The notes below the pieces were generated by a model, which saw nothing but the letters and a program-made list of their open reading frames with translations, was not told the origin of the DNA and did no database searches. A stretch of DNA of 14,589 bases from Coriobacteriales bacterium (lineage in GTDB: Bacteria; Actinomycetota; Coriobacteriia; Coriobacteriales; UBA8131), in contig JAITTM010000191.1 in NCBI GenBank assembly GCA_031286975.1, positions 1 through 14,589 on the forward strand, in the 5' to 3' direction. Positions 1 through 6,322 of this stretch are shown one piece after another; position 1 is the first letter of the stretch; each line of letters begins with the position of its first letter. Position numbers and translations under genes: made by a program.

Positions 1-13
1 TAAGCGCGGCACC

Positions 14-589
14 CTAGACGCTGTATTGGAGGTCGACCCCCTCAGCGATGTTGTTGTAGCGGATGGTGTTGTCTGAAACGACGCTGTTTGCCAACTGCCC
101 AAACAGGGGCGTGAGCTTAAGGGTAAAGCCCTCGTTTTTGATGCTGAGCGCGTCGCCTGCACGTGGCAGTGTGACTGAGTAGGCATTGGCCGCATTGGTA
201 TAGCTGTCCCCTGTTTGCACCAAGCTGTTATCGACATCGTGCTCTTCTCCGCGCTCGTCGATAAAGGTCAAAGGGTCGCTAAAGAAGCGGGTGGTGTATT
301 CACCTTGCCCTGTCTTGTAGGTAATCGAGTTCCTGTCATGAAAGACCTCGGTGCCCTTTATATCTGAGGCCTCGGTTATATCCTCTTTGGGCAAAGGTTC
401 GCGCAGCAAAACCTCTTGTGGCGCCTTGGGCTCATCAAAGCTGTTGAGCGCAGCCTCTGTCTGCTTGAAGCTGGTGTTGGGGGTGCGCCTGATCTCGATG
501 GCAAAGGAGCTGGTAACAGGAAAGAGAGCGGTGGCAAGACAGAAGGCGAGAAAACAGGAGAGGGCCCTCTTATGCCAAGGTGACCTCAT
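14..589 (-). CDS. Secreted RHS/wall-associated-type protein, N-terminal part, ended by an in-frame TAG
   Basis: The 191-residue product begins with a classic signal peptide: positively charged start (R2, K7, R8), hydrophobic stretch, and likely cleavage after the SSFA at about residue 30. The rest resembles the N-terminal region of large secreted RHS/DNRLRE-type surface proteins, with a block reading FFSDPLTFIDERGEEHDVDN, then SLV, and later an IRYNNIAEGVDLQYSV block. In that family this second block normally continues into a short segment ending in KED. Here a TAG stop follows YSV, yet the same frame then reads GAAL up to the window edge, as the family would. The gene may therefore be a broken or stop-interrupted copy of a much larger protein that continues outside the window. 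Its ATG overlaps the stop of the upstream membrane-protein gene (ATGA), which suggests translational coupling. The family is recognised from memory of sequence patterns, not by a search. Confidence 0.65.
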   Translation of the reverse strand: MRSPWHKRALSCFLAFCLATALFPVTSSFAIEIRRTPNTSFKQTEAALNSFDEPKAPQEVLLREPLPKEDITEASDIKGTEVFHDRNSITYKTGQGEYTTRFFSDPLTFIDERGEEHDVDNSLVQTGDSYTNAANAYSVTLPRAGDALSIKNEGFTLKLTPLFGQLANSVVSDNTIRYNNIAEGVDLQYSV

Positions 590-1137
590 GAATGCCTGCC
601 TTTATTTGCGTGCACGGGTGCCCTGCGCGCAAGAAGCACCAACAAGGTGAAGAGATAGGCCACACAAAGGGCAACCAACAGCACGACCTTGAGGATGAAC
701 AGAGGCATAAGGGCAGGCATACGGGCAAAGAGTGCTGATATCAGCCAACCTGCCGCAAAGTATGCCAGCAGCACTACAAGCACCTTGAGATAGGAGCGCT
801 TAAGCGAAGTAAGTCCGCTCACTATGCCCTCTTTGATACTCCCGTGCCCCAGCCCATAGCTGAAAAGGACGATGAGAACCACCGGCATCACGGCCAAGGT
901 GATGCCAGAGCTGACAGCTACAATAATGCCCCTGAGCTGCTCAGGGGCAAGGGTTGATCCGAGCATCTGTTCAATCAGGAGTGCCAGAAGGCCAAAAAGA
1001 AGCGAGAGCACCAGACCAGCCAAAGCGTACAACGCAAGCAGAGCCAAGATGCCGAGAACTGTTGTGCTCGGCTTTCTTGCGGAGGCACTGCGCTTGAGCG
1101 CACGCTGTACCTGCGCGCATATTCTGTTTGTCGCCAT
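586..1137 (-). CDS. Small four-helix integral membrane protein, function unknown
   Basis: This 183-residue protein has a basic N-terminal segment (about residues 1-25, many R and K) followed by four hydrophobic segments at roughly 27-55, 68-97, 112-135 and 140-168, and a short basic tail. I do not recognise the family. The open frame extends upstream to 1272, but the ATG at 1137 is preferred because GGGAG lies 7 bases before it, whereas the ATG at 1203 has no Shine-Dalgarno and would add an unlikely polar leader. The stop overlaps the start of the secreted-protein gene by four bases (ATGA), so the two are probably one transcript. A role in anchoring or exporting the downstream surface protein is possible but unsupported by any motif. 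Confidence 0.72.
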   Translation of the reverse strand: MATNRICAQVQRALKRSASARKPSTTVLGILALLALYALAGLVLSLLFGLLALLIEQMLGSTLAPEQLRGIIVAVSSGITLAVMPVVLIVLFSYGLGHGSIKEGIVSGLTSLKRSYLKVLVVLLAYFAAGWLISALFARMPALMPLFILKVVLLVALCVAYLFTLLVLLARRAPVHANKGRHS

Positions 1138-1231
1138 CTTGGGCTCCCTTTGCCCCTGCCGCCTGCCCCAGCCGCTGTTGATTTTGGCTACCTTACTTGA
1201 CATTGAGACTGGCTGCAAGGGATGTACTGCC

Positions 1232-1260
1232 CTTTTCACACGAAAACCACGAAATGTCAA
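1232..1260 (-). promoter_or_regulatory. Possible weak promoter for the membrane-protein / secreted-protein pair
   Basis: On the minus strand a consensus TTGACA (1260-1255) is followed after 16 bases by TGAAAA (1238-1233), a poor -10 match (3 of 6). It lies about 95 bases before the chosen ATG at 1137 and downstream of the hairpin that ends the oxidoreductase gene, which is the right place for a new promoter. Only the -35 is convincing. Confidence 0.25.
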
Positions 1261-1360
1261 GCTGGCCAACAATCAAGAGGGGGAACATGCCCCCTACAAT
1301 CCGAAGCTGTCTGACCGAGGATTTACAGAGGTGGTGGGCAAACGGAGACAGGCACCCAAG

Positions 1361-1397
1361 AAGCAGGAGGTCGGAGCGCTTCTCCAACCTCCTGCTT
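1361..1397 (-). terminator. Strong hairpin terminator after the flavin oxidoreductase gene
   Basis: Starting 14 bases past the oxidoreductase stop is an 11-base perfect inverted repeat, AAGCAGGAGGT / ACCTCCTGCTT. An inner GGAG/CTCC stem follows one C/A mismatch, and the loop is CGCTT, for 37 bases in all. The minus-strand tail is TTCTTGGG, so the U-tract is weak, while the plus strand has only TTTT. The stem is strong enough to stop or stabilise the minus-strand transcript. Termination rather than 3' end protection is inference. Confidence 0.72.
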
Positions 1398-1410
1398 TTG
1401 AGCCAGGGCG

Positions 1411-3654
1411 CTAAAGTGCGCGGCCGGTGAGGTTGCCGCTTGTGATTGCCTCGGCTATGTTCCAGGGATCGTCACAGTCACCGATGGTGTAGGTCGTGAT
1501 TCCGGAGAGCGAATCGATAAGCTCCTTGTTGGGAAGCATGTCCATCGCCTCGATGATGGCATCGCATTTGATGGGGATATCGACCCCGGTCTCGCCCTTG
1601 ATGGATATCTCCCCGTCTCCAACGGAAACGATCTCTCCCTGGGGGAACATCCGGACTCCACGAGCAAAGAGCATCGGCTTGACAAAGGCCTTGACCCAGC
1701 TCGACTGTCCCTTATCCAAATCCGCAAGGACGTCGGGGAATACCATGGAGACGTGTTTTCCCAACGCGATGAGATAGAGGGCCACATCCACCGCCTGCGC
1801 ATTCGCTCCCACGACGGTTATGCTCTCTCCCAGCTCAGCAGTGAGGACATCGGTGATCGGGACGATCTTTGTGCCGGCTGTCGCGCTGAGGCCAAGGCTG
1901 CCGCGCTTTCCACCCGCTGCGAGGACAACCACGTCGGGTGCCTGCTCAGCGATAAAGGCGGCGTCCACCTCCTTGCCGGTGGTGACCGTGACCCCCGTCA
2001 GCTCGAGCTGACGAGCCAGATAGCTGCGCAGGGCATCGAGATTCTCGTGAGGCCCCTTCACCAGGGAGGCGAACTCAAGGAGCCCACCCACCGAGGGGTT
2101 CTTCTCAAAGAGGGAAACCGTGTAGCCGCGCTGCGCCGCGATACGGGCGGCCTCCATGCCAGCCGGGCCGCCGCCGATAACCATGACCTTCTTCTGGCCA
2201 CTGGCGGCTGGGAGTTCGTAGCCTTCGGGCATTTCGGCGCGATAGGCGCGCTGCGTGCAGGCATTCACGCGGCAATGCTCATAGACCTTGCCGTCCCTAT
2301 CGTAGTCAAAATGGCAGTGCATGCAGCGGGTACAGGGCGCTATCTCGTCCAAACGCCCTTCTTTGAGCTTGGTCGGGTAGTCGAAATCAACGGTAAGAGG
2401 ACGATTCATGAGCAAGAAGTCCGCCTTCCCCTCCTTCAGGGCATTCTCAAAATAATCAGGGGCATGGGCGGGATCCATGTAGGTAACGGTGCCCACGGGT
2501 ATCGAAACGGCGCTCTTGTACTCCTTGGCAACATTGAGCATCATGCCGCAACCGGAGTGGGCGCTTGCGAGCTTGCCCTCCCAATGGCGGGAGAAATCGA
2601 ACTGGTTTCCATAGCCCGTGGTGCCGTTGATGCCGATGCCGGTGAAATAGAGGTCGGAGGCGAACTGGGCGATATGCATCCCCAGAGGCCCAAGGCGGAC
2701 ATGCAGGCTGTCTGCTCCCGCTGCCTCAAAGAGCTTTGAAAGCTCCAGATTCTCCTCGACGGTCGTCATGAGCGAACTATCTCCAAGATTCGTGTCGTTC
2801 TCTTCGATACCGTTGATGAGAACCTGTACCACAAAATCAGCGCCGCAGGTCTGCTTGATTCCCTTGATGATATCCGTGACAAAGCGCGCGCGGTTTTCAA
2901 ACGACTGCGGCCCGTAGTCATCATCGCGGTGGTTGCGCATACGTGAGAGGAACGACTGCCCGAGGTTGTTGCCTGCCGCGTTGATTTCGACCGCATCGAA
3001 TCCGGCATCTTGGAAGATCTTTGCCGCAGCGATGAAGTCCGCAATGATGTCGGCAAGCTCTGTTTTGGAGAGATCCCCCGCAACAGCCGAGGCAAAGGTT
3101 CCCTCGGCGATCTGGGGTGTTCCACTGAAAACCGCACCCATGCAAGAGAGCTGATAGCCAATGTAGGCGCCTTCTGCATGAACTGCCTCAGCGATACGCG
3201 CTAGAGGCATCTTCTCGAGTGACTGTTTCCGAGCCATCGGAAAATGTGGGAAGGTGTCGGTGTTGTCCTCCATCCATACCAGATCGATACCGCCTTTGGC
3301 GAAGTTGCGGTAGTAGGCGATGATCTCCTCCTCGTTGTTGTGCGTGTCTGAACCTCCAGCCGATTTAACCATTCGGTGCGAGAGGGACAGCGAACCGATC
3401 TTGACCTCGGAGAAGAGCGTGGCAAAGTCGGTGGTGTTGCCGGTGTAGCTGTAGTCCTGCGGATTGAGCTGAGCAAAGACGGTCTGCGGAGTCAGATTCC
3501 CCGTTGCCGCAGGCGCGTTTGATGCGGGAGACTCCTGCGCCGGGGTAGGCGCGCAGCCCACCAAACCAGCGCCCGCGACCCCTGCGCCCAGGGCACTTAA
3601 TGCGGCACCCTTCAAAAAACCTCTTCTCGAAAGACCCTGCTTCTGTGCTTCCAT
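1411..3654 (-). CDS. Tat-exported FMN/Fe-S/FAD oxidoreductase of the NADH:flavin oxidoreductase (OYE/2-enoate reductase) family
   Basis: The 747-residue protein starts with a twin-arginine signal (SRRGFLK, R10-R11), a hydrophobic Ala/Gly segment and a lipobox LVGC (C34), so it is probably a Tat-exported lipoprotein working outside the membrane. Residues about 75-430 form an OYE-type FMN TIM barrel. A four-cysteine cluster follows (C441, C444, C447, C461; spacing 2-2-13) as in trimethylamine dehydrogenase and dienoyl-CoA reductase. The C-terminal domain (about 488-747) carries the FAD fold GGGPAGMEAA (494-503). Active-site motifs differ from the usual family. QLxHxGR reads QLSCMGA (168-174), and VEIHGAHGYL reads VEINAAGNNL (222-231), losing both histidines. 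The second dinucleotide motif (VVGANAQAVD, 614-623) is degenerate. The natural substrate cannot be predicted. The ATG has a strong AGGAGG five bases upstream (3659-3664). The gene is monocistronic by position, with a hairpin after the stop and a repeat-bearing intergenic region before it. Confidence 0.93.
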   Translation of the reverse strand: MEAQKQGLSRRGFLKGAALSALGAGVAGAGLVGCAPTPAQESPASNAPAATGNLTPQTVFAQLNPQDYSYTGNTTDFATLFSEVKIGSLSLSHRMVKSAGGSDTHNNEEEIIAYYRNFAKGGIDLVWMEDNTDTFPHFPMARKQSLEKMPLARIAEAVHAEGAYIGYQLSCMGAVFSGTPQIAEGTFASAVAGDLSKTELADIIADFIAAAKIFQDAGFDAVEINAAGNNLGQSFLSRMRNHRDDDYGPQSFENRARFVTDIIKGIKQTCGADFVVQVLINGIEENDTNLGDSSLMTTVEENLELSKLFEAAGADSLHVRLGPLGMHIAQFASDLYFTGIGINGTTGYGNQFDFSRHWEGKLASAHSGCGMMLNVAKEYKSAVSIPVGTVTYMDPAHAPDYFENALKEGKADFLLMNRPLTVDFDYPTKLKEGRLDEIAPCTRCMHCHFDYDRDGKVYEHCRVNACTQRAYRAEMPEGYELPAASGQKKVMVIGGGPAGMEAARIAAQRGYTVSLFEKNPSVGGLLEFASLVKGPHENLDALRSYLARQLELTGVTVTTGKEVDAAFIAEQAPDVVVLAAGGKRGSLGLSATAGTKIVPITDVLTAELGESITVVGANAQAVDVALYLIALGKHVSMVFPDVLADLDKGQSSWVKAFVKPMLFARGVRMFPQGEIVSVGDGEISIKGETGVDIPIKCDAIIEAMDMLPNKELIDSLSGITTYTIGDCDDPWNIAEAITSGNLTGRAL

Positions 3655-3766
3655 GATTCCTCCTTTTTTATAGACCTGCTCGAACCGATACTCCCATCGA
3701 CGTCTTTGAAGACAGGGGGCATTCGGCTTGCGATAGGGTCACTGTAAGGAGTACGAGGTTTGAGCG

Positions 3767-3893
3767 CCATCGCCATTAGGGTTGATATTGCAAAAAAGGG
3801 CAGGGCCTCCCATCGCCCTTAGGGTTGTATGGCGCCTTTGCGTATGCGATACGGGCAAGAGCAACCGGGCCGCACACACGGACCATAGGGTTG
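3767..3893. repeat. Phased direct repeats with core TAGGGTTG in the luxR-oxidoreductase intergenic region
   Basis: Two copies of CCATCGCC(A/C)TTAGGGTTG start at 3767 and 3810, exactly 43 bases apart, with 17 of 18 positions identical. A third, partial copy (ACCATAGGGTTG) ends at 3893, and a weaker TAGGGT lies at 3734-3739 just outside the listed span. The TAGGGT cores begin at 3734, 3777, 3820 and 3886, giving spacings of 43, 43 and 66 bases. The 43-base spacing is close to four helical turns, so bound proteins would lie on one DNA face. The likeliest role is as operator sites for the adjacent LuxR-type regulator, but no binding evidence is visible. The rest of the 302-base gap (3655-3955) shows no credible gene. 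Confidence 0.6.
3791..3820 (-). terminator. Rho-independent terminator for the mdh-luxR transcript
   Basis: On the minus strand AAGGGC (3820-3815) pairs with GCCCTT (3801-3796), with an inner GGG/CCC stem, and is followed directly by a run of six T (3797-3792), four of them beyond the stem. It lies about 136 bases after the luxR stop and overlaps the second direct repeat, so protein binding there could affect termination. Confidence 0.7.
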
Positions 3894-3955
3894 GGCTACA
3901 CGCCCAGGTCGCAGGGTCGGGCGGCACGCACGGGCCGCATAACCGGACTACAAGG

Positions 3956-5380
3956 TCACCTCTGGGTGGACTTCCCGATGTCGACTGAGGGGTTGAGCAG
4001 GTCAAGCAACTCGTCGCGCGAACCCACCGCCAGTTTTCCATAGATGTGATTTGAATGGGTCTTCACCGTTGATCTTGAGATGAACAGCTTGTGCCCGATG
4101 CTGGTATAGCTCCGCCCTTCCAAGAGGAGCAAAAGCACGTCTTCCTCCCTTGAGGTAAGCCCGTAGTGCTCCGCAATCGAAACCGACAGGGCTTGTGGGA
4201 TAGACCCGGGCTCATCTTTCTCATAGGAATCCCGCATCGACTGGATCAGGAAGGAGACGATGGCAAAGACGATAAAACCAACCAGGACGATGACGCATAT
4301 CAGGCTGCCGAGGGAGGGGTCGATGAGCCCACGAAGCAGTCTTCCGGCGAGAAAAGCGAGCTCCTTTGCAAAGAACGCGAGGCAGATGAAGCGGAAGAAC
4401 GATTGCCCAAACGACTTTCTGAGGGAAGAGAGAACACCTAGAAAGGCGATGTCGAACTGCGCATAGGACGCGAACTGGAAAACCCAGAGAAAGCCAATCG
4501 GTCCGTCGGCAACAGCGGCAGGAACAAGCAGCATGATCGAGGCGAACATGATGAGAGCCCAGTAGAAAATCGAGGTGAATCCCACTTTCTCGCCGTGCTG
4601 CCGGACGAGCACCAGTATGCAGGCCGCGATAAGGGGAGAGGCGATCACAATCAAGAGCGGCCCGAATTCCTTGTAGTTGGTCTCGTTAAAGACGATAAGA
4701 CCCTGGATGAACCGAGCCACGATAACCGCGATCACGATGACGCCCACCGTGCTCCAGACCTCTTTTGTCGAAGCGGTCGTTGCGCTCTCCTCCTCGTATT
4801 CAGGTAGCGCGGCCAGCTCCTTCTTCAGGCAGACGAACGTAAAGGTCAAGACGAGAAGACGGAGTATGAAGCTGATAAGACTCCCAACGGAATCAGTTCC
4901 GAATACAAGAGGTGGACCGGCCGCAACCAAGGCCGATATACCGGAAGACAGGGCTATGTAGAGAAGTGAGTTTCGCGGCTCCTTTCGCTCGAATGCAGAG
5001 AGCCAGAGCAGACAGTACAACGCATAGCCAAAGGCGAAACAGGTCGCCGAAAGCACTACGGCCTCCGCTTTGTGCGCCAAAAATCCCGGCAGGAAGCTGC
5101 TCGCGAGGAAGATGGATTCCTGTATGCCAAAAGCTGCAAAAAGGAAGACTCCTGCCAGCAGGAAAAGACCCCCTTGGTGTGACTTCAGGTGGCGATGGCC
5201 AAAGGCAAGAGCAAGCCAAGAAAGCGCTGAGACCGTTACGGATACCAGCAGATATTCCATCGTAACATCAGAAAACGAGCCAAACGTCCGCTGGAACAGC
5301 AAGAGAAGGACGATGAACCCAAAGGGAGACAGGGAGGTTTTTCTCTGCGATATTCGCGCTATGGAAAGCACCGTCATCAC
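3956..5380 (-). CDS. Membrane-bound LuxR-family transcriptional regulator
   Basis: The 474-residue protein has about ten to twelve hydrophobic segments covering residues 20-380, then a short charged linker (about 382-405) and a C-terminal LuxR-type helix-turn-helix (about 406-463) with the characteristic YGLTSREEDVLLLLLEG and ISRSTVKTHSNHIYGKL blocks. This architecture, a many-helix sensor fused to LuxR DNA binding, is common and expanded in Eggerthellaceae, where such genes often sit beside respiratory reductases. There is no receiver or ATPase domain, so the signal is probably sensed in or at the membrane. The start is GTG at 5380 or the next codon, ATG at 5377; AGGGG sits very close to both. 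It begins 15 bases after mdh and is likely co-transcribed with it. The Tat-exported oxidoreductase follows 302 bases downstream behind phased repeats, making it the probable target. Confidence 0.93.
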   Translation of the reverse strand: MMTVLSIARISQRKTSLSPFGFIVLLLLFQRTFGSFSDVTMEYLLVSVTVSALSWLALAFGHRHLKSHQGGLFLLAGVFLFAAFGIQESIFLASSFLPGFLAHKAEAVVLSATCFAFGYALYCLLWLSAFERKEPRNSLLYIALSSGISALVAAGPPLVFGTDSVGSLISFILRLLVLTFTFVCLKKELAALPEYEEESATTASTKEVWSTVGVIVIAVIVARFIQGLIVFNETNYKEFGPLLIVIASPLIAACILVLVRQHGEKVGFTSIFYWALIMFASIMLLVPAAVADGPIGFLWVFQFASYAQFDIAFLGVLSSLRKSFGQSFFRFICLAFFAKELAFLAGRLLRGLIDPSLGSLICVIVLVGFIVFAIVSFLIQSMRDSYEKDEPGSIPQALSVSIAEHYGLTSREEDVLLLLLEGRSYTSIGHKLFISRSTVKTHSNHIYGKLAVGSRDELLDLLNPSVDIGKSTQR

Positions 5381-5395
5381 CCCCTGACGATTTTG

Positions 5396-6322
5396 TTACC
5401 CCAATGCTGCCACAGAGGCCTGTATGGTGGTGGCACTGGCCTGTAGTTGGGCGAGTTCTTTGGCGTTAAGGTCGAGTTCGACTACCTGTTGCAGACCGCT
5501 GGTGCCCAGGCGGGCGGGCACGCACATATACACGTCGTCGATGCCGTATTCGCCCTCAAGTTTGGCGCAGACGCTCAGCGTCTTATCGCTGTTGGTCACA
5601 ATCGCCTCAACCATCGCGGCGATGGAGGATGCCGGCGCATAGAAGGCGGAGCCGGTCTGCAACAGCTCCACCACGGCTGCGCCACCCTGGACGGCGGCAC
5701 GCACCACCGTCTCGATCTTCTCCGCATCTAAAACGTCCGTGAGGGGGCTGCCGTTGACGGTTGAGAAGCGGGGCAGCGGCACCATGGCCTCGCCGTGGGC
5801 GCCCACTACCAGCGCCTCAATGCTGCCGGGAGCCGCGCCGGTCTGCTGCGCGATGGCGTAGGCAAAGCGCGCCGTGTCCAGCACACCTCCCATACCGATG
5901 AGCCGCTCTTTGGGCAGGCCGGAGAGCTTGTAGGCGAGATTGGTCATGACATCCAGCGGGTTGGTAACAAAGATGAAGATGGCGTTTGGCGAGGCAGGCA
6001 CCGCACCGGCGATCACCTGGCGCACGATGTTGGCGTTGACGTCCAGCAGGTCCTCGCGGGTCATGCCCGGCTTGCGCGGCACGCCAGCGGTCACCACCAC
6101 GATGTCGCTGTCTGCCGTGTCGGCGTAGTCGCCGGTGCCGCTTATGGTGGGGCCGAACTTCTCGTTAGAACGCATATGCATGAGGTCGAGCGCTTTGCCC
6201 CGGGCAAGACCCTCGGCTACGTCGATGAGCACCACGTTGGCCAGGTTCTTAAGCAAAAGGAGAAGGCCGGCGCTCGCGCCCACGTTGCCTGCTCCGACGA
6301 TGGTGACTTTGGGATAGCTCAT
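5396..6322 (-). CDS. mdh: Malate dehydrogenase (LDH/MDH family, NAD-dependent)
   Basis: The enzyme interconverts malate and oxaloacetate with NAD(H) in the cytoplasm. The 308-residue length is normal. The Rossmann motif is GAGNVG (10-15), with D34 at the end of the second strand indicating NAD rather than NADP. The substrate loop reads AGVPRKPGMTREDLL (79-93); the arginines R83 and R89 mark malate rather than lactate specificity. Catalytic residues are D149 and R152 (VLDTARF) and H176 (GAHGEAMVPL), with N121 in VTNPLD. The ATG overlaps the topA stop by four bases (ATGA) and has no strong Shine-Dalgarno, so translation probably depends on coupling to topA. In an anaerobe it could supply malate for the reductive fumarate branch. 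L-lactate dehydrogenase is the alternative, judged unlikely from R83. Confidence 0.93.
   Translation of the reverse strand: MSYPKVTIVGAGNVGASAGLLLLLKNLANVVLIDVAEGLARGKALDLMHMRSNEKFGPTISGTGDYADTADSDIVVVTAGVPRKPGMTREDLLDVNANIVRQVIAGAVPASPNAIFIFVTNPLDVMTNLAYKLSGLPKERLIGMGGVLDTARFAYAIAQQTGAAPGSIEALVVGAHGEAMVPLPRFSTVNGSPLTDVLDAEKIETVVRAAVQGGAAVVELLQTGSAFYAPASSIAAMVEAIVTNSDKTLSVCAKLEGEYGIDDVYMCVPARLGTSGLQQVVELDLNAKELAQLQASATTIQASVAALG

Noticed and set aside
1278..1295. Small stem AGGGGG-AACATG-CCCCCT as a riboswitch or regulator site
   Set aside because: A single short stem with no supporting structure or conserved core; probably chance in GC-rich DNA.
1753..2739. 328-codon open frame on the plus strand
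   Set aside because: It is antisense to the oxidoreductase FAD and Fe-S region, and its composition (Arg, Gly, His rich) is typical of a shadow frame.
3821..3955. Possible tRNA or small RNA in the luxR-oxidoreductase gap
   Set aside because: No cloverleaf, TTCGA loop or paired acceptor stem could be built; only a small CGTAT/ATACG stem (3841-3853) is visible.
5396..6322. L-lactate dehydrogenase as the identity of the LDH/MDH family gene
   Set aside because: The substrate loop has R at position 83 (VPRKPGMTR), the malate signature, rather than Q as in lactate dehydrogenase.
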